NCBI GenBank assembly: GCA_019186985.1
Contig: JABARQ010000027.1
Location: 1-64,000, forward strand
Origin: Prosthecobacter sp.
GTDB lineage: Bacteria; Verrucomicrobiota; Verrucomicrobiia; Verrucomicrobiales; Verrucomicrobiaceae
Length of the DNA: 64,000 nt
Direction: 5' to 3'
Positions 16,056 to 24,624 of the stretch are shown piece after piece. A model generated the notes under the pieces. That model ran no database searches. It had not been told where the DNA came from and saw only the letters and a program-made list of their open reading frames with translations. Both the position numbers and the translations under genes were made by a program. The stretch's first letter is position 1. Every line of letters begins with the position of its first letter.

Positions 16056-16709
16056 ATGTCCCACCACCCTGCCGACTTTCCCTCCTCGCCCCTCACACCG
16101 CCCTCGAACTTCATCGTGCCGACGGTGATTGAAAACGAAGGCCGCGTCGAACGCGCCTACGACATCTACTCCCGCCTGCTGAAGGACCGCATCATCTTCC
16201 TCGGCACGGACGTGAACGACCAGGTCGCCAACGTCATCATCGCCCAGTTCCTCTTCCTTCAGATGCAGGACCCGAAGAAGGACATCCACTTCTACATCAA
16301 CAGCCCGGGCGGGTCCGTGACCGCCGGCCTGGCCATCTATGACACCATGCAGTTCGTCACCTGCGACGTGAACACCTACTGCATCGGCATCTGCGCCAGC
16401 ATGGGGGCCGTGCTGCTTTCCGCCGGCACCAAGGGCAAGCGCTACGCCCTGCCGAACAGCGACATCATGATCCACCAGGTCTCCGGCGGCGCCCGAGGCA
16501 CGGCCAGCGATGTCGAACGCACGGTGGACTTCATGTACAAGCTGAAGCGCCGCCTGAACCGCATCCTTGCCCACCACTGCGGCAAGACCCCGGAGATCAT
16601 CGAGAAGGACGCCGATCGCGACAACTACATGACCGCCGAGGAAGCCTGTGCCTACGGTCTCGTTGACAAGGTGCTGCAGAGCAACCGTGAGCTTCAGCCA
16701 GTTGTCTGA
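16056..16709 (+). CDS. clpP: ATP-dependent Clp protease proteolytic subunit
   Basis: This 217-residue serine peptidase forms the ClpP chamber that degrades proteins fed by Clp ATPases. The catalytic triad is visible as Ser115 in ICASMGAV, His140 in IMIHQ and Asp189 in KDADRDNY. The residue before the Ala-Ser-Met motif is Cys rather than the common Ala. An N-terminal stretch of about 20 residues before FIVPTVIE is likely a propeptide removed by self-cleavage. I preferred the ATG at 16056 over an upstream TTG. No clpX follows. Confidence 0.95.
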   Translation: MSHHPADFPSSPLTPPSNFIVPTVIENEGRVERAYDIYSRLLKDRIIFLGTDVNDQVANVIIAQFLFLQMQDPKKDIHFYINSPGGSVTAGLAIYDTMQFVTCDVNTYCIGICASMGAVLLSAGTKGKRYALPNSDIMIHQVSGGARGTASDVERTVDFMYKLKRRLNRILAHHCGKTPEIIEKDADRDNYMTAEEACAYGLVDKVLQSNRELQPVV

Positions 16710-16730
16710 CCGACAGAACCATCCCGCATG

Positions 16731-16763
16731 AAGGGCGGCCGATGAGGCCGCCCTTTTTCTTTG
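16731..16763 (+). terminator. Terminator of clpP
   Basis: AAGGGCGGCC at 16731-16740 pairs with GGCCGCCCTT at 16746-16755 across GATGA, followed by a TTTCTTT tract. Confidence 0.85.
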
Positions 16764-16814
16764 CGGCCAGCCCTGGCGTGCATCGGCTGCAAAGTGTGCC
16801 AGAATCCACCCCCC

Positions 16815-17825
16815 ATGCGAACTCTCCTCCTCGCTCTCGCCCTTGGCCTTGGCGTCTGCCCGGCCCACGCCCAGACGCTGGACCTGCGCCTGCCCACCGA
16901 CAACGACTCTCTCCTCAAGGGCGGCGGTCCTGCCTACTTTCAATTTGTGGACCGCAACTTCGAAGGCCAGGTCAGCTACCCTTGGGAGGGCGGCCAGTTC
17001 GGCTTCTGGCGGGATCCCCGCCGTGTCGGAGAGGGCATTGCCTATGCCCGTTTTCATGAAGGCATGGACGTGAAGCCCCTGCAACGTGACGCCCGGGGTG
17101 AACCTCTGGATGAGGTGCACGCCATCCTCGCCGGAGAAGTCGTGCATGTCGCCCCTCCGGGAAAAAGCAACTACGGCAGCTACATCGTCATCCGCCACGA
17201 CTGGGGCGAGGGGCCGTTTTATTCGCTCTACGCCCACCTGAAGGAATATCGGGCCGATGCCGGACAGAAGGTGGCCGCAGGCCAGGTCATCGCACGCATG
17301 GGCTACACGGGCAGCGGCATCGACCAGCGGCGCGCCCATGTGCATGTCGAGCTGAACATCATGCTCTCCACCGAGTTCGACCTCTGGCACAGCACGGGCT
17401 TCCGCTCGCCTAACCATCATGGCATCTACAACGGCATGAACCTCCTGGGGCTGGACATCCAGGACCTTTACCTGGCCCATGCCAAAAACCCGGCCCTCTC
17501 GGTGGCTGCCTCTGTGAAGCAGTCCGAGGCCCGGTTTGAAGTCACCGTGCCCGGGACGGCGAAGATGGAAATCCTCAGGCGCTATCCCTGGCTGCGTGAA
17601 GCCGGCGGCAGCCCGGGACGGCCCGCCTCCTGGAAGATCCGCTGCAACCGCTGGGGCCTTCCCCTCTCCGTGACCGCCTCTTCGGAACCCACCGGCGGAG
17701 CCGACCTGACCTGGCTGGCCAAAAGCAGCACGCCTCACTACTACCAGACACGAGGCCTGATCAGCAACAGCGGCAAGCTGACCGTCGAAGGGCTTCGTTT
17801 TGTCCAGCTCATGGCCGGCCTGTGA
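16815..17825 (+). CDS. Secreted M23-family metallopeptidase
   Basis: This 336-residue protein has a signal peptide (MRTLLLALALGLGVCPAHAQ). An M23/LytM endopeptidase domain has zinc-ligand motifs HEGMD (His81, Asp85) and HVHVE (His175 and His177), matching HxxxD and HxH. It probably cuts peptidoglycan cross-bridges or acts as a scaffold in the periplasm. The C-terminal 110 residues have no recognised domain. tsaD follows 80 bases downstream. I set the start at the signal peptide, as a longer frame runs into the clpP terminator. Confidence 0.85.
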   Translation: MRTLLLALALGLGVCPAHAQTLDLRLPTDNDSLLKGGGPAYFQFVDRNFEGQVSYPWEGGQFGFWRDPRRVGEGIAYARFHEGMDVKPLQRDARGEPLDEVHAILAGEVVHVAPPGKSNYGSYIVIRHDWGEGPFYSLYAHLKEYRADAGQKVAAGQVIARMGYTGSGIDQRRAHVHVELNIMLSTEFDLWHSTGFRSPNHHGIYNGMNLLGLDIQDLYLAHAKNPALSVAASVKQSEARFEVTVPGTAKMEILRRYPWLREAGGSPGRPASWKIRCNRWGLPLSVTASSEPTGGADLTWLAKSSTPHYYQTRGLISNSGKLTVEGLRFVQLMAGL

Positions 17826-17905
17826 GAGAATCTGCTGGCAGCGCAGCCCGGTTGCCTGGATGAATGCGACCCTCGGGAAAGCCTTCGCCTCCCGCCCGAT
17901 GCATC

Positions 17906-18907
17906 ATGCTCCTCGCCCTTGAATCCTCCTGTGACGAAACCGCCGCCGCCATCTGCACGGTGGAGGGTGAGATTCTGGCTTCAGCCGTGGCCTCCCAGGT
18001 CGAAATCCATCGTCGCTACGGCGGTGTTGTTCCCGAAGTCGCCTCGCGTAACCACATCCTCCATGTACGCCCCCTGGTGGAGCAGGTGCTTGAGGAAGCC
18101 GGGGTGCGGCTGGCTGACATCGACGCCTTTGCCGCCACCAGCGGTCCCGGCCTGGTCAGCAGCCTGCTGATCGGAACCAGCATGGCCAAGGCCCTGGCGG
18201 TCGCGGAACGCAAGCCCTTCCTGGCGGTCAATCACATGGAGGGCCACCTCCTCTCCCCCTTCATGGCCGGCAACGGACCGCCCCGCCGCAGCGTGGCCCT
18301 GATCGTCAGCGGCGGACACACGATGCTGGTCCGCATGAACGGCGTCGGCGACTACCGATTGTTAGGCCAGACACGTGATGACGCCGCCGGCGAGGCCTTT
18401 GACAAGATCGCCAAGATGATCGGCCTGCCCTATCCCGGAGGTCCGGAAATCGACAAGCTGGCGTGCCTGGGCCGGGGGGACGCCCATGATTTTCCGCGCA
18501 GCTTCCTCGACGGACACAGCCTGGAGTTCAGCTTCAGCGGCCTGAAGACCGCCGTGCTCTATGAACTGCCTCGCCTCAAGCTCGAGGATCCCGCCGTGCT
18601 GGCCGATGTCTGCGCCAGCGTTCAGGAGGCCATCTGCGAGGTGCTGGTTGAGAAGCTGGTGCTTGCCGCCAGGCAGGCTGGTGAAAAGCTCGTGACCGTC
18701 AGCGGCGGCGTCAGCTGCAACCGCGGCCTGAGGACCAGGCTGGCCGCGCGCTGCGAGCAGGAAGGTCTCATCCTGCTGCTTGCCCGGCCGGACCTGAGCA
18801 CGGACAACGCGGCGATGATCGCCTACGCCGCCGCACAGCGCTACAAGCTGGGACAGACATCCGCCCTGGAGGCGGATGTGGATCCCAACCTGCCTCTCGT
18901 GGCCTGA
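17906..18907 (+). CDS. tsaD: tRNA N6-threonylcarbamoyladenosine transferase TsaD
   Basis: TsaD transfers the threonylcarbamoyl group to A37 of ANN-decoding tRNAs as t6A. The 333-residue protein has the ASKHA-type N-terminus LALESSCDETAAAI, the metal-binding histidines in NHMEGH, the SGGHTMLV phosphate motif, and DNAAMIAYAA near the C-terminus. The gene ends 9 bases before the convergent lysA stop. The ATG at 17906 gives the standard N-terminus. tsaB and tsaE are not in the window. Confidence 0.95.
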   Translation: MLLALESSCDETAAAICTVEGEILASAVASQVEIHRRYGGVVPEVASRNHILHVRPLVEQVLEEAGVRLADIDAFAATSGPGLVSSLLIGTSMAKALAVAERKPFLAVNHMEGHLLSPFMAGNGPPRRSVALIVSGGHTMLVRMNGVGDYRLLGQTRDDAAGEAFDKIAKMIGLPYPGGPEIDKLACLGRGDAHDFPRSFLDGHSLEFSFSGLKTAVLYELPRLKLEDPAVLADVCASVQEAICEVLVEKLVLAARQAGEKLVTVSGGVSCNRGLRTRLAARCEQEGLILLLARPDLSTDNAAMIAYAAAQRYKLGQTSALEADVDPNLPLVA

Positions 18908-18916
18908 AGAACGGCC

Positions 18917-20209
18917 TCAGATCACCTTCTCGCCCTTGAGCACGTCCTCAAGGGTCTGGCGCTCGCGAGCCACATGCGCCTGATCGCCGTCGACGAGGAT
19001 CTCGGCGGGCATTGGACGGGTGTTGTAGTTGGAGGCCATGCTGAAGCCGTAGGCGCCTGCGCTCATCGCCGCGATGAAATCACCGGCCTTCACCGGCGCC
19101 ACCTCACGGTTCTGGGCCAGGTAGTCCCCGGTCTCGCAGATGGGACCGACGATGTCCGCCAGCTCGGCGGCGCCCGGGGTCTCCCTGAGCGGCACGATCT
19201 GGTGCCAGCCTTCGTAAAGCGTCGGCCGGATGAGGTCGTTCATGCCCGCGTCCACGATCTTGAAGGTCTTGGCCGCGCCGCGCTTCTCGTAAAGGACCTG
19301 GGTGATCAGGGCACCGGCGTTGCCCACCATGAAACGTCCGGGCTCGCACAGGATGCGCAGGCCGAGCGGCTTCAGCAACGGCACGACGGACTCGGCGTAC
19401 TTCTGAATGGTCAGCGGGTGCTGTTCGGCGCTGTTCTTCTCCCACCAGGAGGCGTCGCCGGAATCCAGGCTCTGACGGTAGTTGATGCCGATGCCGCCGC
19501 CGATGCTGAAGAACTCCAGGCTGTACTTCGCCTTCATCTCCGCCACAAGCGGCGCAACCTTCTTCACGGCCTCCACGAAGGGGTCCACGCTGGTGAGCTG
19601 GCTGCCGATGTGCATCTGCAGGCCCTTGATGACCAGGTTGGGCATCTCCGCGGCAATGCGTGCATAGACGGCCTGGATGCGGTCGAAGTCGATGCCGAAC
19701 TTGTTCTCGCTCTTGCCCGTGGTGATCTTTGCATGGGTCTTGGCATCCACGTTGGGATTCACGCGCACCGCCACCGGGGCCTTCTTGCCCAGGCTTCCAG
19801 CGACTTCATTGATGAATTCCAGCTCGGCCTCGGACTCGGCGTTGAAGCAGTAGATGCCCTGGTTCAGCGCGTAAGCGATCTCGTCGCGGGTCTTGCCCAC
19901 GCCGGCAAACGTGCACTTGCCGGCATCGCCGCCTGCCTTGATCACCCGATAAAGCTCACCGGCGGAGACGATGTCAAAACCGCCGCCCAGGCGGGCGATC
20001 GTGGCCAGCACGGAGAGGTTGGAATTGGCCTTCACCGCATAGCAGATCAGGTGGTTCAGCTCGCCAAGGGCGGCGTCCAGGCGCTGGAAATGGTCCGTGA
20101 TGGTGCCCTTGGAATAAACATACAGCGGCGTGCCGTGCTTTTCCGCCAGCGACTGAAGGCTGACGTTTTCACAGAAGAGCTGACCCTGGTTGTAGTGGAA
20201 GCGGTGCAT
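18917..20209 (-). CDS. lysA: Diaminopimelate decarboxylase
   Basis: This PLP enzyme makes lysine from meso-diaminopimelate. The 430-residue protein has the Schiff-base lysine Lys60 in YAVKANSN, HIGSQLTS, the glycine loop SIGGGIGINY, the CEPGRFMV motif, and the CETGD substrate-binding motif. The length is normal for the family. It is convergent with tsaD. The gene sits before an unknown lipoprotein gene on the same strand, with a 129-base gap. Confidence 0.95.
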   Translation of the reverse strand: MHRFHYNQGQLFCENVSLQSLAEKHGTPLYVYSKGTITDHFQRLDAALGELNHLICYAVKANSNLSVLATIARLGGGFDIVSAGELYRVIKAGGDAGKCTFAGVGKTRDEIAYALNQGIYCFNAESEAELEFINEVAGSLGKKAPVAVRVNPNVDAKTHAKITTGKSENKFGIDFDRIQAVYARIAAEMPNLVIKGLQMHIGSQLTSVDPFVEAVKKVAPLVAEMKAKYSLEFFSIGGGIGINYRQSLDSGDASWWEKNSAEQHPLTIQKYAESVVPLLKPLGLRILCEPGRFMVGNAGALITQVLYEKRGAAKTFKIVDAGMNDLIRPTLYEGWHQIVPLRETPGAAELADIVGPICETGDYLAQNREVAPVKAGDFIAAMSAGAYGFSMASNYNTRPMPAEILVDGDQAHVARERQTLEDVLKGEKVI

Positions 20210-20338
20210 GAGAGGGCGCGTTTGATAGGCGGAAAACCGGCAAGCGCAAGGGGCGGAGGAATGCCGTCCCAGGTCATGAACCGAAGGCGGGCCCCTGCTA
20301 GACAGGAAAGCCCTGGCCGGAGGCGAAGCAGCCCTTGG

Positions 20339-20854
20339 TCAGCCCCGCCAGTTGCCCTCGATCACCGGACCGGGCTCCACCTTCATGACACCGTTGCTTC
20401 CCGTGACCTTCCACTTCCGCCGCTGGAAGCTCTTTTTGTAGGACCAGGCGGCCTCGTATTCCCAGGCGTCCCCTGCCGTCTGCCGCATCGTCCGCACCTG
20501 GATGACATAGACCGGCACCCGGTAGTCCGGATCAATCGCGACATTGTCCGGAGGCGTCGTGGCGAGGACGCTCGGGCTGATGATGCGAAGCTTCAGGTCA
20601 TCAAACCGCTTCATGAACGGCACGCTGGCAGGCGTGAAGTCCCGGCCGCGGATGATCTCGCCCAGGGCGATCGAATGGCTCTTCTGCACCCCGGGGTTCA
20701 AATCCGGCAGGGTCTTCAGGATCTCACGCACCAGGGCCTCGGTGGAGGCGGATTCATATTCGGCAAGGGACATGCCCTCCCGGTCCACCGGGCCGCAGGA
20801 GGAGAGAAGAAAGGCCGGCAGAGCGGCGGCAAATAGAAGGATTCGGCGTGTCAC
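20339..20854 (-). CDS. Putative lipoprotein of unknown function
   Basis: This is a 171-residue protein with a lipobox LLSSC ending at Cys20, so it should be a lipoprotein. I recognise no domain. It is rich in charged residues, with a C-terminal segment containing VYVIQVRTMRQTAG and KWKVTGSNG that could be a small beta-structure of the SH3 or NTF2 type. It is transcribed in the same direction as lysA and the Ig-domain protein but is separated from both, and the terminator at 20894 lies upstream. Confidence 0.6.
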   Translation of the reverse strand: MTRRILLFAAALPAFLLSSCGPVDREGMSLAEYESASTEALVREILKTLPDLNPGVQKSHSIALGEIIRGRDFTPASVPFMKRFDDLKLRIISPSVLATTPPDNVAIDPDYRVPVYVIQVRTMRQTAGDAWEYEAAWSYKKSFQRRKWKVTGSNGVMKVEPGPVIEGNWRG

Positions 20855-20884
20855 ACGGCTTCTCTGGCACGAAACAGCACGACT

Positions 20885-20920
20885 TGCAAAACAAACGGCC
20901 CGCCGGTGAGGCGGGCCGTT
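20885..20920 (-). terminator. Terminator of the Ig-domain protein gene
   Basis: On the minus strand an 11-bp stem AACGGCCCGCC/GGCGGGCCGTT with loop TCACC is followed by TGTTTTG. It lies 56 bases after the stop of the Ig-domain gene. Confidence 0.85.
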
Positions 20921-20976
20921 GAAACGATTGAATGAACAAAATCCTGACCAGGATGAACCTGGAATTCAGAAACCGG

Positions 20977-23900
20977 TCAGCGGCTGCCGCTGATTCGGAA
21001 ATCCTTGAAGATGATGGAGGCTCCGCTGGCGGTGGCATCAGCACCCAGGTCCCAGACACCAAAGATCTCACCATAGCTGCCGCCCTTTTCCAAAGGCACC
21101 GGCTTCGTGAGGGTCACACCATCCATGGAAACGGTCCAGCTTGAGGATTCACCATCCACATCAATCACAAAGTAATGAGCGCCGGCGCCGGGAGTCATGC
21201 GCTGGGTCGCGGCATGGACCGTGCCGTCGGGTTCGACCAGACGGATGCCTCCGCTGGCGGTGTCAACCCACAGGGCTCCCATTGACTTGCCGGTCGAATC
21301 GCTGACCTGCCAGGAGAACTGATCATCTCCACCAGCAGCACCTGCTTCGAGGCTCATGGTGAACCCGGCCGTCACATGGCCGCTGGCATCCAGGGCATCA
21401 CCCACCTTGTCGCTCCAGATCACCACAGGCTCGGAACCTGACTGCTGGCTGCCTCCGAAGCGCAGGGCCTTGCCACTTGAATCATCAAGCGCCGTCAACA
21501 CCGCTTCCGCCGAGGAATCCCACGAGGATGCATCTTCTGTGGACGATTTGGCGGACGAAGCGGACGCCGTGGGGATCGTGGAACTTGAGCTAGACAAAGC
21601 AGTTATGTTAACCGTAAGATGAAAAGCACCTACTCCAGTTAGGCCAATCCCGACAGGATTACTGGAAAAAACCATGACCAAAAGATACTGATCGTCAAAA
21701 TCGGTGTTAAATGCCACCTGCTCGGAGATGTTGCCAATGATGTTTGACGCACTTTGAAAAGCTTGGGGGAAAGTCACAACCCCTTCAGGCCCTCTGTTAG
21801 ACCCCGGGCCTTGACGCCAGACTTGCAAGGCAGGGTCCATATAAGTTCCAGCCGAAGCCACATAATCGCCATCGCAACCAATAATCACCGTCGAGCGTTT
21901 GGGAACCCTGATGTAATAAAACACCCGACCCACAAAATCAATCAAAGACACAACAGTGTTGTCACCTGGACGAATGATCGATGTCCCTGAAGCACCAGGG
22001 AGAATGGTGGCATTCGACAGGTCATTCACATAAGTCAGCGTTCGTTCAAACAGGTTGGTTGTCAGGGTTTCTCCTCCACCCACGGAGGTGGAGTCCTTGC
22101 CCTTGGTCACCACCTTGATGGCCGTCGGCACCGTCGGCGCGTCCGACGGAACGGTCAGCAGCAGGGAATCATTCGATTCCTGAACAAAGGTCGCCCTTTT
22201 GTCTCCAAAATAAGCCTCGGCGACATAGTTCAAGTTGGAACCAAAGAGCCTGACCTTGTCACCCGCCATCGCCCTTTGTGGGAAAAACTCCACGGTTGAA
22301 ACCCCGGGCTTGGGACCCAGCGTGGCCGAAGGAATGGGCAGGACCGAAACAACCACATCATTGGAATAAGTCTCCCCAAAGACGTTGTAGGCGGCACAGC
22401 GGTAGGTGCCGTCATCCGTGATTCTGACCTTGGTGAAGGTCAGTTTCTGAGTTGTTTTGCCCGCCACGTCGGACCAAGTGAACGGTGCAGCAGCCCCCGA
22501 ACGCCTCTGCCACTTGTATTTAACCGGAGTGGGGTGCGTGGCGGTGAATCCCACGGCGGTCTCCACCTTGGCTTCTTCGATGCCTCCGGCGGTGGCGCTG
22601 GGTTGAATCACGGCCACGGGCGGCCCACTGACGATAACGGAAAGGCTGTTGCTGATGGCAGTGCCGGAAAAGTTGGAAACGATGCAGCGATATTTTCCCG
22701 TGTCGGCAACCACGGCGTTGTCGATGACAAAGTCCGGAGATGTCGCCCCTGTGATGTCCACGTTGTTCTTCTGCCACTGATATTTCAGCGGGTTGGCGGG
22801 CGCATCCGGGGTGGCTGCCGGACGATGAGTGCCGGACGCCACCACAAGCAGATGCAGCTTGTTGTTGAGCATGATGCTGGTCGAAGGGGTGTCCGTGCCG
22901 TCAACCTTGGTCTGGGTCACGATCTTGGGCGCATCATCCACCTGAACGAAAACAGGCACGGATTCAACACTGCCAAGGCTGGGTTTGGCGGTGCTGGTGA
23001 CGACACACTTGTATTCGCCGGTATTGGTGGTCTTGAGGGCGGAGAGGGACAGCGTGGCGGTCTTGCCCACCACATTCGCGCCGTAATCCGGGGCTCCGAC
23101 AGGCTTGAAGAACCATTCAAACTTCAGCGGCGCCGTGCCTCCGCCAACGACATTGACCTTGACACTTCCCTTGGTCGCACCAAAGACCGGACCCGTGCTC
23201 TGGCTGATGATCAGAGGAGGCGAGATGACATTCAAAACTCCGGGAGTGCTGGTCACGGACCCCACCTCGTTTCTGATCAGCACCTTGTAGCTGCCCCGGT
23301 CCTGCCAGATCACGGAGGGGAAGTTGATCGTGCTGGTCGCAGATCCTGGACCTCCGTAGGGCTTGTTGTCCTTGAACCACTGGTAGGTGAAGGTGCCGAC
23401 ATCATTGCCCGTGGCGTCCATGACCACGCTGAAACTGTGGGCTGCCGGCCCGCCGACGATGTTGATGTCCTTCTTTTTCTCAGGCTGGGTGGCAATCTTT
23501 GGCTTCCGGATCACGCGAACCACCGAGGCCACGCTTTCGGTATAAACAGGGGTATCAGTCTCGACATCAGGCGTGTAAATGTTGGTGATGCGGACGCGAT
23601 ACTGCCCCGGCCCCTCGGCCACGCCACCGGCGAGGTTGTCATTGCCCTTGATGGTCAGGCTCGACTTGTTGGACTTCGGGATCGGCACGTTGTTCTTCAG
23701 CCATTCGAAGGTCATCGGGCTGTTGCCCGCAGCCACCACCTTCAAGGTTCCCGAAGCTCCAAAGGCAATGTTCAGGGCGGGGGCATGGGAAGTCGTGATG
23801 ACCGGCCTGGAGTTGAGCTTCAGCACGATGTCCTTGCTGATGGCAACCACCGTCGACAGGGTGGAGGAGATCCTGACCCGGTAGGTGCCTGCATCCGCAA

Positions 23901-24474
23901 GCGTGAGGTTGTTGATGGTGAAGGTGTCGGTCAGCGCAGCGTTGGTGACCGTCCTCTGGGTGACATAAGTCGAGCCGACCTTTTTCTGCCAGGCATAAGT
24001 AAAGTCAGGCGTGCTTGCCGGGTCGATCGTCACGGTGAAATCAACGCTGTCTCCGTCACGCTTCATCACCGTCGGAGCCACAGGCTGCTGGATGATCTTG
24101 GGACTGGTGATCACCGTCACCGTGGCCGTGTTGGAAGTGACCGTGACAGCCGGGTTTTGATTGGTTTCTGAAATCTCCACACGATAGACCCCTGCGTTGG
24201 CAGCCGTCACCTTGGGGATCACCAGCTTGTTGCTCGTTCCAGGTGAGCTGGCGGGATCAAAGTTCGCTCCGTTTTGCTTGAACCATTGATAAATGAGCGG
24301 ATTTGCCGGCACCGAGGTGCTGCTTGCCGTCACCTGCAGCGTCAAGGTCGTCCCATCGGTCACAGTCGTATTGACAGGATGGTTGGAGAGCAGGATTCCC
24401 GCATGAGCTGCGGACGTGTGCAGAATCAAAAGGCCGAGGCAGGTCAGAATACGCTGCAAAAAAGGCTGCTTCAT
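20977..24474 (-). CDS. Large secreted protein with seven Ig-like domains and IPT/TIG and lectin-like domains
   Basis: This 1165-residue protein begins with a signal peptide (residues 1-24, ending AHA). Seven immunoglobulin-like repeats follow over about 700 residues, each ending in a Y+(V/C) pattern such as GVYRVEIS, GTYRVRIS, GQYRVRIT, GSYKVLIR, GEYKCVVT, GKYRCIVS and GTYRCAAY. Only the last three keep a Cys in the final strand. Next come an IPT/TIG-like domain (VEFFPQRAMAGDKVRLFGSN), a beta-rich region resembling PPC domains, a Ser/Thr-rich linker, and a C-terminal LamG-like domain (TMSLEAGAAGGDDQFSWQVS). It is probably an adhesin or surface protein. No sortase or PEP-CTERM tag is seen. Start: MKQPFLQRIL, at the signal peptide. 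Confidence 0.75.
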   Translation of the reverse strand: MKQPFLQRILTCLGLLILHTSAAHAGILLSNHPVNTTVTDGTTLTLQVTASSTSVPANPLIYQWFKQNGANFDPASSPGTSNKLVIPKVTAANAGVYRVEISETNQNPAVTVTSNTATVTVITSPKIIQQPVAPTVMKRDGDSVDFTVTIDPASTPDFTYAWQKKVGSTYVTQRTVTNAALTDTFTINNLTLADAGTYRVRISSTLSTVVAISKDIVLKLNSRPVITTSHAPALNIAFGASGTLKVVAAGNSPMTFEWLKNNVPIPKSNKSSLTIKGNDNLAGGVAEGPGQYRVRITNIYTPDVETDTPVYTESVASVVRVIRKPKIATQPEKKKDINIVGGPAAHSFSVVMDATGNDVGTFTYQWFKDNKPYGGPGSATSTINFPSVIWQDRGSYKVLIRNEVGSVTSTPGVLNVISPPLIISQSTGPVFGATKGSVKVNVVGGGTAPLKFEWFFKPVGAPDYGANVVGKTATLSLSALKTTNTGEYKCVVTSTAKPSLGSVESVPVFVQVDDAPKIVTQTKVDGTDTPSTSIMLNNKLHLLVVASGTHRPAATPDAPANPLKYQWQKNNVDITGATSPDFVIDNAVVADTGKYRCIVSNFSGTAISNSLSVIVSGPPVAVIQPSATAGGIEEAKVETAVGFTATHPTPVKYKWQRRSGAAAPFTWSDVAGKTTQKLTFTKVRITDDGTYRCAAYNVFGETYSNDVVVSVLPIPSATLGPKPGVSTVEFFPQRAMAGDKVRLFGSNLNYVAEAYFGDKRATFVQESNDSLLLTVPSDAPTVPTAIKVVTKGKDSTSVGGGETLTTNLFERTLTYVNDLSNATILPGASGTSIIRPGDNTVVSLIDFVGRVFYYIRVPKRSTVIIGCDGDYVASAGTYMDPALQVWRQGPGSNRGPEGVVTFPQAFQSASNIIGNISEQVAFNTDFDDQYLLVMVFSSNPVGIGLTGVGAFHLTVNITALSSSSSTIPTASASSAKSSTEDASSWDSSAEAVLTALDDSSGKALRFGGSQQSGSEPVVIWSDKVGDALDASGHVTAGFTMSLEAGAAGGDDQFSWQVSDSTGKSMGALWVDTASGGIRLVEPDGTVHAATQRMTPGAGAHYFVIDVDGESSSWTVSMDGVTLTKPVPLEKGGSYGEIFGVWDLGADATASGASIIFKDFRISGSR

Positions 24475-24505
24475 GGGGAGGGACTGGGTTTTGGGGTTTT
24501 TAAAG

Positions 24506-24534
24506 TTTATCATCTTCAAGGATCGCAAATACAA
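24506..24534 (-). promoter_or_regulatory. Candidate promoter of the Ig-domain gene
   Basis: On the minus strand TTGTAT (24534-24529) and GATAAA (24511-24506) are 17 bases apart, in an AT-rich stretch that stands out from the surrounding GC-rich DNA. ATCTTCAAGG occurs at 24512-24521 and again at 24546-24555, a direct repeat 34 bases apart that may bind a regulator. Confidence 0.4.
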
Positions 24535-24624
24535 AGACAATACAAATCTTCAAGGTTCGGTAAACAATTGATGCCAAACCGGAATAATTCTGAACAAGAC
24601 AAGCAAATAACAGCAGGAGCCGCC

